A stretch of 64,000 nucleotides of DNA, taken from assembly GCA_938014885.1 (NCBI GenBank), contig CALLQI010000020.1:1-64000 (forward strand), in the 5' to 3' direction. The translations under genes and the position numbers were made by a program. Shown here piece after piece: positions 6,967 through 14,922 of the stretch; the first letter of the stretch is position 1; every line of letters starts with the position of its first letter. A model generated the notes under the pieces. The model saw only the letters and a program-made list of their open reading frames with translations. It did not search any database and was not told the origin of the DNA. Source of the stretch: an uncultured bacterium (GTDB taxonomy: Bacteria; Planctomycetota; UBA8742; UBA2392).

Positions 6967-9927
6967 ATGCTCTTCAAGATCCGACTGGTGCCCGTGCTGG
7001 GGGCCGACAGCCCCGAATCGCTGCGTGTCGCGCGCACACTTGCCGACGCGGGCGTCAACGCGCAGGGCATATGCCACCACCGCCTGTTCCTGCTGGAAGG
7101 CGTAACCGCGCAGGGTGCGGCCGTCGCCGCCGAAAGCCTGCTGCGTGACCCGGTACTCGAACGCGCCGAAGTATTCGCGGGCACCGAAGCAGAGCCCGAA
7201 GGTGATCGCCTGTTCCACATCATGCGCCGCACCGGAGTGATGGACCCGGTTTCGCAAAGCCTGACCCGCGCGCTCAACGACATGGGCTTGCAGCCCAGCG
7301 GGGTCAAGTCCGTTGACCAGTACGTTTTCGCGGAGAAACCCTCAGCCCAGGACCTTTCGCGCGCCGCCGCGGCGCTGGGCAATATCGTGGTAGATGAACC
7401 GCACGCCGGCCCGCTGCTGATGGAAGGCCTGCCCCACGGCCACAAGTACCAGTTCCGTCGGGTGGAAGTGCCCGTGCGCAGCTTTGCGGATCACGCCCTG
7501 GCCGAAGTGAACACGCTGCACCGGCTGGCCCTGAACCTTGATGAGATGCATGCGATTCGCAAGTACTTCGAGGCCGAATCGCGCGAGCCCACCGACATCG
7601 AAATCGAGACCATCGCCCAAACGTGGTCTGAGCACTGCAAGCACAAGACCCTCGCCGGCCAGGTGCGCTATCGCGAAAAGGGCAGCGCCGAAGCTGACAA
7701 GGCCGACGCCGACAGCCTGTTCGACATGCCCGACCTGCCGCAAGACGGCCGCATCAGCAACCTGCTGAAAGACACCATCAAGCGCGCCACCGATGAACTC
7801 GACAAGGACTGGTGCCTGAGCGTATTCGTTGATAACGCCGGCGTGATCGCGTTTGACGACCACGAAGCCGTCTGCTTCAAAGTCGAAACCCACAACCACC
7901 CCAGCGCCATTGAGCCCTACGGCGGTGCCGGTACCGGCATCGGCGGCGTGATCCGCGACATCATGGGCACCGGCCTTGGCGCGCGCCCGATCCTTAACAC
8001 CAACGTGTTCTGCTTCGGCCCGTGGGACCTGCCGGCATCCAGTGTGCCCAAGGGTGCCTTGCACCCGCGCAAGATCATGCGCGGCGTGGTCAACGGCGTG
8101 CGCGATTACGGCAACCGCATGGGCATACCCACGCCCAACGGCAGCGTGCACTTCGATACGCGCTACACCGGCAACCCGCTGGTTTACGCGGGTTGCGTCG
8201 GGATGATCCCGCGCGACAAGATCGAAAAGGCGGCCAAGGCCGGCGACCACATCGTGGTCGTGGGCGGCCGCACGGGCCGTGACGGCATCGGCGGCGCCAC
8301 ATTCAGCAGCGCCGAGCTGACCAGCAAAAGCGAAGTCGTCAGCAGCGGCGCGGTGCAGATCGGCAACGCGGTGCAGGAACAGATGGTGATGGAAACGCTG
8401 CTCAAGGCGCGCGACCTCGGCATGTACCACGCGGTCACGGACTGCGGCGCCGGCGGCCTAAGCAGCGCGGTGGGGGAAATGGGCGAGGCGCTGGGTGCGG
8501 AAGTTGAGCTTTCGCGTGTGCCTATCAAGTACGAAGGCCTGAGTTACCGCGAAGTGTGGTTGTCCGAAGCGCAGGAACGCATGGTGATCGCTGTGCCGCC
8601 CTTCAAGCTGGAAGCCGCGCTGGCGCTGTTCCGCGCCGAAGATGTGGAAGCCACCGACATCGGCACCTTCACCGGCGACGGCCGCCTGCGCCTGCACTGG
8701 CATGGCGAACTCGTGTGCGACATGAAGATGAGTTTCCTGCACGACGGCATGCCCAAGATCTGGCGCGACGCGATCTGGCAGGCGCCCGAGCACCGCACGG
8801 TGTCACGCCCCGAGCACGCGCCGCGCGACGCCGCCGAAACGCTGCTCGCGATTCTCGCCAGCCCCAACGTGTGCAGCAAAGAGTGGATCGTGCGACAGTA
8901 CGACCACGAAGTGCAGGCGATGAGCGCCGTCAAGCCGTTCACCGGCCCCGGCCGCGACGGCCCCAGCGACGGCTGCGCGATTGTGCCGCGCCTGGGCGGT
9001 GGTGAGGCCGTGGTCGTCAGCAACGGGCTGAACACGCGCTACGGCGACGCCGACCCGTACTGGATGGCGCTGAGCAACATCGACGAAGCCCTGCGCAACT
9101 ACGTGTGCACCGGCGGCGACATTGAGCATTGCGCGATCCTCGACAACTTCAGCTGGGGCAACTGCGCCAAGCCTGACCGGCTGGGGGCGCTGGTGCGCGC
9201 CTGCTACGCCTGCCTGCACGGTGCCCGCGCGTTCGGTACCCCGTTCATCAGCGGCAAGGACAGCCTGAACAACGAATTCAAGACTGAGGCCGGGGTCAGC
9301 ATCCACATCCCGCACACCCTGCTGATCAGCGCGATCGGAAAGGCCGTCGGCCTCGGCGGTCTGACCACCAGCGACCTGAAGCGCGCAGGCAACCGGCTGA
9401 TCCTGGTGGGCCTGACCGCGCGCGAGTTCGCGTGCAGCCACCATGAGCTGGTGACGGGCATCCACGGCGACCAGCCCCCGCGCGTGAACCCGGGCGTGGC
9501 GCTGAAAAGCTATCGCGCGATCAACGCCGCCCAGCGCGCGGGGCTGGTGCGCGCCGCCCACGATTGCGCCGAAGGCGGCCTTGCGGTCGCGCTGGCCGAA
9601 ATGTGCATCGGCGGGCGACTGGGCGCCAAGGTCACGCTGCGCCAGGAGATGGCCGCCACCGACGACGCGATTGACGACACCACCCTGCTGTTCGCCGAAA
9701 GCAACAGCCGCGTGGTGCTGGAAGTTGAGGCCGCGCGCGTGACCGAGCTGCTGGGGCTGTTCGAAGGCGTGCCGGTGTTTGAGCTGGGTGAAGTAACCGC
9801 CGAGCCGCGCCTGGCGATTCAGGGTCTGCAGGGGACCGTGCCGGTCGATATTGACGTGTCAACGCTGCGCGACGCCTGGCGTTCGCCGCTGTACGCGGCG
9901 TTTGGCGAAGAAGCGCCGCTCAGTTAG
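6967..9927 (+). CDS. purL: Phosphoribosylformylglycinamidine synthase, long PurL with N-terminal PurS-like extension
   Basis: PurL makes FGAM from FGAR, ATP and glutamine-derived ammonia in purine synthesis. The ATP-grasp-like core is clear: the histidine motif W-S-E-H-C-K-H-K at 220-227, followed by E-T-H-N-H-P-S, the Gly-rich loop Y-G-G-A-G-T-G-I-G-G and R-D-I-M-G-T-G, then the second half with S-G-K-D-S-L and A-H-D-C-A-E-G-G. At 986 aa it is about 250 longer than the small PurL. The first 140 or so residues look like a fused PurS-like region (two alpha/beta units around V-A-R-T-L-A-D-A-G and L-T-R-A-L-N-D-M-G). No C-terminal glutaminase domain is present, so a separate PurQ would be needed. 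GAGG lies 6 nt before the ATG. Confidence 0.92.
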   Translation: MLFKIRLVPVLGADSPESLRVARTLADAGVNAQGICHHRLFLLEGVTAQGAAVAAESLLRDPVLERAEVFAGTEAEPEGDRLFHIMRRTGVMDPVSQSLTRALNDMGLQPSGVKSVDQYVFAEKPSAQDLSRAAAALGNIVVDEPHAGPLLMEGLPHGHKYQFRRVEVPVRSFADHALAEVNTLHRLALNLDEMHAIRKYFEAESREPTDIEIETIAQTWSEHCKHKTLAGQVRYREKGSAEADKADADSLFDMPDLPQDGRISNLLKDTIKRATDELDKDWCLSVFVDNAGVIAFDDHEAVCFKVETHNHPSAIEPYGGAGTGIGGVIRDIMGTGLGARPILNTNVFCFGPWDLPASSVPKGALHPRKIMRGVVNGVRDYGNRMGIPTPNGSVHFDTRYTGNPLVYAGCVGMIPRDKIEKAAKAGDHIVVVGGRTGRDGIGGATFSSAELTSKSEVVSSGAVQIGNAVQEQMVMETLLKARDLGMYHAVTDCGAGGLSSAVGEMGEALGAEVELSRVPIKYEGLSYREVWLSEAQERMVIAVPPFKLEAALALFRAEDVEATDIGTFTGDGRLRLHWHGELVCDMKMSFLHDGMPKIWRDAIWQAPEHRTVSRPEHAPRDAAETLLAILASPNVCSKEWIVRQYDHEVQAMSAVKPFTGPGRDGPSDGCAIVPRLGGGEAVVVSNGLNTRYGDADPYWMALSNIDEALRNYVCTGGDIEHCAILDNFSWGNCAKPDRLGALVRACYACLHGARAFGTPFISGKDSLNNEFKTEAGVSIHIPHTLLISAIGKAVGLGGLTTSDLKRAGNRLILVGLTAREFACSHHELVTGIHGDQPPRVNPGVALKSYRAINAAQRAGLVRAAHDCAEGGLAVALAEMCIGGRLGAKVTLRQEMAATDDAIDDTTLLFAESNSRVVLEVEAARVTELLGLFEGVPVFELGEVTAEPRLAIQGLQGTVPVDIDVSTLRDAWRSPLYAAFGEEAPLS

Positions 9928-9945
9928 CGGGTTTGCACACCCGCT
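9926..9945 (+). terminator. Hairpin after purL
   Basis: A 6-bp stem (A-G-C-G-G-G / C-C-C-G-C-T) starts at the purL stop codon and is followed by TT. A second hairpin lies just downstream (9948-9972, CGGGTTTGC / GCAAGCCCG). Neither has a long T run, so this is a weak intrinsic terminator candidate. Confidence 0.35.
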
Positions 9946-10019
9946 TTCGGGTTTGCAGCTTCGCAAGCCCGCCTGCGGAAAGTCGCGCCGCGCGCCGTTG
10001 CATGCGGTAGAATGAGCGC

Positions 10020-10742
10020 ATGGACCCTTCCCATGCCAGCGCCTTCGGCGCCCCGGTTGCCCCCGCGCAGCCGCCCTCGGACGTCTCGTTGCAAGACGCC
10101 GAAATCGAACCCTTAAGTAGAAGCCGCGAGCGCCTGGCCGCGCACGCCCGCTGGGGATGGCTGATCCCGGCGTTTCTGCTGCTGGCGATGATTGTGCTGG
10201 GGTTCCTGTTCGTCGGGTTCCGCCCACACGTCCATCACAGCAAACAGCAACTTGAGATGGCCCAGTTGAACGAAGTGCGCGAGGGGTTGCTCTCGATCCG
10301 TACCTCCAACCCCGAGATTGCAGCCGCGCGCGGCCGCGAACTGTGGCAACAGGCGCTCCGCCACGGGATGCTCGTCCCCAACTTCCACTACAGGCTCGGG
10401 TCGATACAGGGCCCCGATATGCCAGCCGATCAGCCGGTGTCCGCACCGGAGTGGCTGTTGAAACCCGAGAACTGCTCGTACACCGGGCCGCAAGGCAGTG
10501 CGATCACGCACCTGCTTCAGCGCAAGGGCAGCGACCGCCGCGTGCTGGTCTGCCACAACGCCCGCAACTGGCACAACTTCCCCGAGCACGGGGTGGCCGT
10601 GCTGTGGAGCGATCGCGAAGAAGCCGAGTGGCTGACATTCGAGCAAGCGGCCAAAGACTGGGACATCACCGAAGCAGAGTGGGCCGACCCAGCCGGCAAG
10701 TTGTTCGGCAAGAAGGCCCCGTTCGAATACACCTACGAATAG
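10020..10742 (+). CDS. Membrane-anchored protein, tandem family copy 1
   Basis: This is the first of three adjacent paralogues (copies 2 and 3 start at 10871 and 11622). The 240-residue protein has a cytoplasmic N-terminus of about 45 residues, one membrane helix (W-L-I-P-A-F-L-L-L-A-M-I-V-L-G-F), and an outside domain. Signatures shared by all three are N-C-S-Y-T-G-P, R-R-V near N-W-x-N, the block V-x-W-S-D followed by W-L-T, and the C-terminus L-F/L-G-K-K-A-P-F-E. The V-L-W-S-D...W-L-T segment faintly resembles the terminal strand of planctomycete pseudopilins, but there is no prepilin cleavage motif. I do not recognise the family and assign no function. Confidence 0.75.
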   Translation: MDPSHASAFGAPVAPAQPPSDVSLQDAEIEPLSRSRERLAAHARWGWLIPAFLLLAMIVLGFLFVGFRPHVHHSKQQLEMAQLNEVREGLLSIRTSNPEIAAARGRELWQQALRHGMLVPNFHYRLGSIQGPDMPADQPVSAPEWLLKPENCSYTGPQGSAITHLLQRKGSDRRVLVCHNARNWHNFPEHGVAVLWSDREEAEWLTFEQAAKDWDITEAEWADPAGKLFGKKAPFEYTYE

Positions 10743-10744
10743 CA

Positions 10745-10840
10745 GAGCCCCGGCCGAAAGGCCGGGGACGCCCGCCAAAGGCGGGCGCACACATGCGGCC
10801 AGGATGGCCGCGGTCCATGGGGCACGGGGCCACGCGCGTG
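10745..10840 (+). repeat. Composite hairpin repeat, copy 1
   Basis: Two perfect hairpins lie directly after the stop codon of tandem copy 1: an 8-bp stem CCCCGGCC / GGCCGGGG with a GAAA tetraloop (10748-10767), then CGCCCGCC / GGCGGGCG with an AAA loop (10769-10787). They are followed near 10807 by GGCCGCGGTCCATGGGGC. The first two hairpins recur exactly at 11573-11612. The whole order, including the GGTCCATGGGGC block, recurs on the other strand at 20457-20622. Confidence 0.8.
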
Positions 10841-10870
10841 CCACGCTTGCCGCCAAACGAAAGGAACCCA

Positions 10871-11563
10871 TTGAACTCGCCAGTGAGTGACCGACAACCG
10901 CCCCCTTACTCGTCACCGACGCTGAGGCCATACGGGCTGGTCGAACAGCCAGAGCCCGTCCGCGACAAGAAATCAAACTACGGGCGGATTGCCGCGATAT
11001 TGGTGTTCGGTACCTTTGCGGCCGTGATCTTGTGGCTGATAAGCATCCCGAAGATCAGCGATGCCAGGCACAAGCTTGAACTGAAACAGCTGGGCGATGT
11101 CGCGCATGCGCTGTATGCGATCAAAACCGTACCCCCGGAACTGGCCGAAGTTCGCGGCCGCGAATTCTACGAGGGCGCGATTAACCGCAGGCTGCTGCCG
11201 CCGGAGATCGTCAGCAAGCTTGTGTCGCTGAACGGGCCCGACTCACCGGCGAGCACGCCGAAACCCCGTGAGACTGTGGAGCTTTCGTCACACAACTGCT
11301 CGTACACCGGGCCGCAAGGCAATGCGATCACGCAATTGCTGCAGCAGAAAGGCCCGTACCGCCGTGTAGTGATGACCTTCAACGCCGCCAACTGGCACAA
11401 CTATCCCGATCATGGCGTGGCCGTGCTGTGGAGCGATGGCGAAGCCCAATGGCTCACACAAGAGGAAGCACAAGACGAATGGGGCATCACCGAAGAAGAG
11501 TGGCGCGACCCGGCAGGCAAACTCTTCGGCAAGAAAGCCCCCTTCGAGTTCACCCATGAATAG
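10871..11563 (+). CDS. Membrane-anchored protein, tandem family copy 2
   Basis: This is a paralogue of the gene at 10020 with the same plan: a short Pro-rich N-terminus, one membrane helix (A-A-I-L-V-F-G-T-F-A-A-V-I-L-W-L), then the outside domain with N-C-S-Y-T-G-P-Q-G-N, N-W-H-N-Y-P and the C-terminus L-F-G-K-K-A-P-F-E-F-T-H-E. I chose the TTG at 10871 because AAGGA lies 5 nt upstream, and because frames further upstream run back through the hairpin repeat and copy 1. This gives 230 residues, close to copy 1 (240) and copy 3 (210). Between membrane and C-terminal block, L-K-Q-L-G-D-V matches L-x-x-L-x-E/D-V in the sister proteins. Function unknown. Confidence 0.72.
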   Translation: MNSPVSDRQPPPYSSPTLRPYGLVEQPEPVRDKKSNYGRIAAILVFGTFAAVILWLISIPKISDARHKLELKQLGDVAHALYAIKTVPPELAEVRGREFYEGAINRRLLPPEIVSKLVSLNGPDSPASTPKPRETVELSSHNCSYTGPQGNAITQLLQQKGPYRRVVMTFNAANWHNYPDHGVAVLWSDGEAQWLTQEEAQDEWGITEEEWRDPAGKLFGKKAPFEFTHE

Positions 11564-11572
11564 CGGCAAGAG

Positions 11573-11612
11573 CCCCGGCCGAAAGGCCGGGGACGCCCGC
11601 CAAAGGCGGGCG
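11573..11612 (+). repeat. Composite hairpin repeat, copy 2 (hairpin pair only)
   Basis: This is an exact copy of the paired hairpins at 10748-10787: CCCCGGCC-GAAA-GGCCGGGG, one A, then CGCCCGCC-AAA-GGCGGGCG. It sits 9 bp after the stop of tandem copy 2. A shortened remnant (AGAGCCCCGGCC) also follows copy 3 at about 12257. Confidence 0.85.
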
Positions 11613-11621
11613 AATGAAGAT

Positions 11622-12254
11622 GTGAACACAAAGCCGCAGTGGCTGCGAAGGCTGATCCTGACCGGGAAGGTGTTGGCTGTTGTCGTCGCGGTGTTGTTCG
11701 TTTCACTGAAGCTTCTGTTCTGGTTTCTACCAGGACTCTGGATGGGCAAAGAAAAGGTGCGGTTAGATGAAAAGCATCTCGGGGACGTGGTGATGGAGAT
11801 GCACCGAGCGAGGGAGTTGCCACAGAGAGTGCGCAACGCGAAAGGACGCGAACTATACGAGGCTGCAGTTCAGGAAGGTGTATGGCCGCCTGAGCTGCAC
11901 TGGCTGGTGGTGTCGCTGAATGGCCCAGACTCCCCCGTCGGCTCCAGGCCCCACAATGCCGCAATGCCAATTGGAAAGAACAACTGCTCCTATACAGGCC
12001 CCTACGGCCGCGACATCGCGCAACTATGGGGTCGCAAGGGTGCCGACCGGCGAGTGGTGATCACGTTCAATGGGCGCAACTGGAACAACTACCCCGAGGA
12101 GGGCGTCATCGTGTTCTGGAGCGACGCGGATAGAGCCAGCTGGCTGACTTTCGAAGAGGCCGAGCGCGACTGGGGCATCACATGGGACGAGTGGTCCAAT
12201 CCATCCGAGAAACTACTCGGCAAGAAAGCCCCCTTCGAGTTCACACATGAATAA
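11622..12254 (+). CDS. Membrane-anchored protein, tandem family copy 3
   Basis: This is the third paralogue and the most diverged. It has one membrane helix (V-L-A-V-V-V-A-V-L-F-V-S-L-K-L-L-F-W-F), then N-C-S-Y-T-G-P-Y-G-R, R-N-W-N-N-Y-P, V-F-W-S-D and the C-terminus L-L-G-K-K-A-P-F-E-F-T-H-E. An ATG at 11556 overlapping the copy 2 stop would add 22 residues, but those are translated from the hairpin repeat. The equivalent repeat after copy 1 is non-coding, so I prefer the GTG at 11622 (210 aa). Ribosome-binding evidence is weak for both. Function unknown. Confidence 0.68.
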   Translation: MNTKPQWLRRLILTGKVLAVVVAVLFVSLKLLFWFLPGLWMGKEKVRLDEKHLGDVVMEMHRARELPQRVRNAKGRELYEAAVQEGVWPPELHWLVVSLNGPDSPVGSRPHNAAMPIGKNNCSYTGPYGRDIAQLWGRKGADRRVVITFNGRNWNNYPEEGVIVFWSDADRASWLTFEEAERDWGITWDEWSNPSEKLLGKKAPFEFTHE

Positions 12255-12359
12255 CAGAGCCCCGGCCGCTCCCCGGTGGGCCCGGACCGCATTGCGCCGT
12301 TCCCGTGAGGACCGGCAATTGCGCGTGAATCCGCCGCTGGAGTCTGTCACACTTGGCGC

Positions 12360-12785
12360 TTGGTCGGCACGTTGTTTGAGATTCATGTCCCGCTTGATGT
12401 CGCACGCGACGTGATCCTGGCGGCCGCGCAGGGGTTCGTGCCGATCAGCCCAACCGAGCTTCGCCAGCGGCCGCGCAGCCTGCTGTACCGGCTGCTTTTC
12501 AGGGTCAGCAAACGTTCCGTGTTGCTGACGGAGGCGGGAAGCACAACGAAAGCGCTGTTCGTAACACGCCAGCCCCGCGGATTCCTGCGCTGGCTCGCGG
12601 ACACCGACGCGCCCTTCGAGCAACTCGAATTCGAGCGCCAGATTCAACAGTGCCAAACAGCCCTCGAGGCCGCAGGGTTTGCAGTAAAGCAATCGGTGGT
12701 GGTACTCGGGTACGAACCAGTCTTCAGCGAACCAGCGCCCAAGACAGCAGCCGCATTGGGGCAAGAGCAGGACGTCCAACGCTAG
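12360..12785 (+). CDS. Hypothetical protein (uncertain)
   Basis: A 141-codon frame opens with TTG at 12360 and has a protein-like composition with alternating charged and hydrophobic blocks (V-P-L-D-V-A-R-D-V-I-L-A-A-A, L-L-Y-R-L-L-F-R-V, F-E-R-Q-I-Q-Q-C-Q-T-A-L-E). The frame is open back to 12309 but has no ATG or GTG, and no ribosome-binding site precedes the TTG. It could be a real small gene, or a remnant that lost its start. I recognise no family. Confidence 0.35.
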   Translation: MVGTLFEIHVPLDVARDVILAAAQGFVPISPTELRQRPRSLLYRLLFRVSKRSVLLTEAGSTTKALFVTRQPRGFLRWLADTDAPFEQLEFERQIQQCQTALEAAGFAVKQSVVVLGYEPVFSEPAPKTAAALGQEQDVQR

Positions 12786-12828
12786 AACAGTGTCGCGGGA
12801 CCTTGGACTCGCTCGGCATGGAGGTCTG

Positions 12829-13200
12829 TCACGATGGCTTGTTGGCCTCGACCTCGCGACGTGACTGGAACATGGCGATGAACGGCCACCCGCCAACCCA
12901 CGCCAATGCTACCCAGTACCAGCCAAAAACAATCCAAGGTGAGGCAATGACCGTGAGAAGCATGGCGAGCCAATCCCCTCTGGCGCGGAAAGCATGGGCG
13001 AACCATGCGAAGCCTGCCAGGTAAGAACACACCGGGATCACGTACAAGGCAACGTGAACTCGCCCGTCCCTAAGGTCTACCAATTCGAGCCACACGACGC
13101 CGACAACGATTAACGTCATCGCGGGCACCAGTGGTTTCACCTTGCTCCACCAGATGACACCACTCGTCACGAGCTTCGTATCAGATTCCGGCAGGGTCAT
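12829..13200 (-). CDS. Small multi-pass membrane protein
   Basis: The 123-residue protein has three or four hydrophobic segments: L-V-P-A-M-T-L-I-V-V-G-V-V-W-L, V-A-L-Y-V-I-P-V-C-S-Y-L-A-G-F, and W-L-A-M-L-L-T-V-I-A-S-P-W-I-V-F-G-W-Y. The ATG at 13200 is preferred. A longer frame to 13317 would be translated from the multi-hairpin repeat upstream. It is convergent with the uncertain frame at 12360. No family recognised. Confidence 0.6.
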   Translation of the reverse strand: MTLPESDTKLVTSGVIWWSKVKPLVPAMTLIVVGVVWLELVDLRDGRVHVALYVIPVCSYLAGFAWFAHAFRARGDWLAMLLTVIASPWIVFGWYWVALAWVGGWPFIAMFQSRREVEANKPS

Positions 13201-13286
13201 GCCCGACAAGTTTACATTGCCCCAAGCCCCAAAGGGGCGTCTCCACCAGCCCGGGCCGCAGGCCCGGGAACCCGACCGCCGCATCA

Positions 13287-13410
13287 ACCCGGCCTGAAAG
13301 GCCGGTTCACGATGCATGGTGAACGACCCCTTCAGGGTCGGGACGCAAGCGGCGCAGCTATCCCAGGCCTGCGGCCTGGGCTGTTAGAGACTGTCCTTCG
13401 GACCTGAAAG
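13287..13410 (+). repeat. Multi-hairpin dispersed element, copy 1
   Basis: The 350-bp spacer 13201-13550 is largely repeats. Its core is an ordered chain of hairpins: CCGGCC-TGAAA-GGCCGG, then CGACCC-CTTCA-GGGTCG, then CCCAGGCC-TGC-GGCCTGGG, then CTGTTAGAGA and GTCCTTCGGAC. The same chain recurs in the same order at 39178-39297 with compensating loop and stem changes. Two more hairpins (GCCCC-AAAG-GGGC near 13226, CCCGGGCC-GCA-GGCCCGGG at 13250-13268) precede it. The rest of the spacer up to 13550 shows no gene. Confidence 0.75.
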
Positions 13411-13550
13411 CAACGCGTGGGCATCGCTGCGCACAAAGTGGCACGGCCGTGGCCGTAACGTGTCGCGGGCGTCCCGCCTGCGGGTGCCCGGATTGGCCAC
13501 ACGCCGGGGGGACGTCTTGACACGTCAATAGTCGCCGCTAGGCTGACTTC

Positions 13551-13961
13551 GTGGATCAGTTGTGCACTGTAACCGGATACTATGACGGCCCGCGCGAGGG
13601 CCTGTGCACACTTGGCGGCGCTTGGCATGTCTTTCGATCCACGTGGGATGAAGCCGCGCAAGACTATGCCGATTACTTTCAGCTGGCCCCCGTGCCGGAC
13701 GACATCGCCGCGCTCTTCCTTGAAGCCTGGGCAATCTGGCAGCGCTGGGAAGCCGCCCTTTACGGAGGCTCCACGACGATTGAATCGCATCCGGCTTTGC
13801 CCGCTGACAAGCCACGCAATGACGAATTGAAGAGAATCACTGAGGGCTTCCTTGCCGCCACTGACTGGCAGATCAAACGCCAGATGAAAGTTCTCGAGTG
13901 GTTACAGTCCCCGTTCCAGGCCAAGCCCGGACCAATCGCTAGCGTAGAGTGGGTGGAGTAG
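13551..13961 (+). CDS. Conserved-looking hypothetical protein
   Basis: The 136-residue soluble protein starts at GTG 13551. It opens V-T-G-Y-Y-D-G-P-R-E-G and continues W-H-V-F-R-S-T-W-D-E-A, a pattern of short strands then an acidic helical region (A-L-F-L-E-A-W-A-I-W-Q-R-W-E). The last third is Lys/Arg-rich and helical. No catalytic motif, signal peptide or membrane segment is present. Composition and codon use look genuine, although the ribosome-binding site is weak (AGG 9 nt upstream). Function unknown. Confidence 0.6.
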   Translation: MDQLCTVTGYYDGPREGLCTLGGAWHVFRSTWDEAAQDYADYFQLAPVPDDIAALFLEAWAIWQRWEAALYGGSTTIESHPALPADKPRNDELKRITEGFLAATDWQIKRQMKVLEWLQSPFQAKPGPIASVEWVE

Positions 13962-13971
13962 GTTCAACGAG

Positions 13972-14022
13972 GGCCGTGGCCGGGACGGCCACCGCGGAAT
14001 GCCGGCCGGAGGCCAGCGCTCC
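13972..14022 (+). repeat. GGCCGTGGCC-type palindromic repeat
   Basis: This contains GGCCGTGGCC-GGGACGGCCAC followed by GCCGGCC and AGGCCAGCGCTCCC. It matches 20457-20506, which has CCATGGCCGGGACGGCCATGG then GCCGGCCAGAGGCCAGCGCTCCC. It separates two genes that converge on it (13551-13961 and mqnA) and could act as a bidirectional hairpin. Confidence 0.65.
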
Positions 14023-14026
14023 CGCC

Positions 14027-14833
14027 TCACTTCCCTGCCATCACTTCCAGCACTTTGTCTACTGCTGCTTTGGGTACGAGGTCGAGTGCCGCCGCGCGTC
14101 TGGTGAACTCGAGCAGGCCTTTCATGTGTTCGGTGCTTAGCTCGTGCTGGATCGTTTCGCTCAGGTATTGGCCTAGCGCTTCTTCGCTCCAGCCGGTGTC
14201 CATGGCCGCGTAGCGCACGAAGTCGTGCACTATCTCACGGCCGGCTTGCAGCGCGTCTTGCAGCCTTGCGTGCAGCTCGATGGTCAGTGCGCGGTTTGGC
14301 CCGGCCCATACCGCGAACACGAAGGGCAGGTCCGTAAGCAGCCGCCACTCGGCCGCCAAATCCACGAACACGCGGTCTGACGGGGTTTTGCGGGCGCGCA
14401 GGCATTCGTCGCCGATCAGCAGCACGGCGTCTTCGGCGCGCGTGGGCAGCGAGTTCGCGTCTACGGGCGCGTCAACATACTCGGGCGTGGCTCCGGCCGC
14501 ATGCAGGATCACGCGGGTCAGGGCAACACTGGTGCGGCTGGCCTGGGTCAGCGCCACGGTGCGCAGGGCGGGCAGGTCTTCGCGTGTGAACAGGCCGACA
14601 CTTTCGACCACGCCGTCGGCACCTACGCCAAGATCGGGAAAAAAGCTCAGGCCGGGGTCGCGCAGCGCTTCCACCACCGGCAGCAGGCCGACTTCCAGCT
14701 CACCGGCGGCCATGGCCGCTGCCAGCCGCGCGGGCGTGTCTGGCACAAGTTCAATGTCCTGTTCATGGCGCAGCGCGTACCACAGGGGCATGGCGTTGAG
14801 GTACGAAACGACACCGATGCGAAGCTTGCGCAA
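14027..14833 (-). CDS. mqnA: Chorismate dehydratase (futalosine pathway)
   Basis: MqnA converts chorismate to 3-enolpyruvoyl-benzoate, the first step of the futalosine route to menaquinone. The hallmark N-terminus R-I-G-V-V-S-Y-L-N-A-x-P-L is present, as are the substrate-loop features E-V-G-L-L-P-V-V-E, S-V-G-L-F-T and V-L-L-I-G-D-E-C-L. The fold is that of a periplasmic-binding-like protein without a signal peptide. I chose the TTG at 14833 because a perfect GGAGG lies 5 nt upstream and the protein then starts M-R-K-L-R-I-G, as family members do. ATG 14854 and GTG 14866 would add 7 or 11 residues. The length is 268 aa. Its pathway partner mqnC lies at 21519 in this window. Confidence 0.88.
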   Translation of the reverse strand: MRKLRIGVVSYLNAMPLWYALRHEQDIELVPDTPARLAAAMAAGELEVGLLPVVEALRDPGLSFFPDLGVGADGVVESVGLFTREDLPALRTVALTQASRTSVALTRVILHAAGATPEYVDAPVDANSLPTRAEDAVLLIGDECLRARKTPSDRVFVDLAAEWRLLTDLPFVFAVWAGPNRALTIELHARLQDALQAGREIVHDFVRYAAMDTGWSEEALGQYLSETIQHELSTEHMKGLLEFTRRAAALDLVPKAAVDKVLEVMAGK

Positions 14834-14922
14834 GCCAACCTCCGCGCGAAACATAGCCCACGGCACCCATGACGCAAGTTGCGCGCGGTGCTAGCATGCC
14901 AAGTCCCGCAAAGGAGCCCAAC

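Noticed and set aside
10020..12254. Tandem paralogues as pseudopilins
   Set aside because: The V-L-W-S-D...W-L-T end is only loosely similar, and the N-termini are long and lack a prepilin peptidase motif.
13332..13790. A minus-strand frame across the multi-hairpin element
   Set aside because: Part of its translation comes from the repeat itself, and it overlaps a better plus-strand candidate at 13551. Such repeats are often mis-called as small genes.
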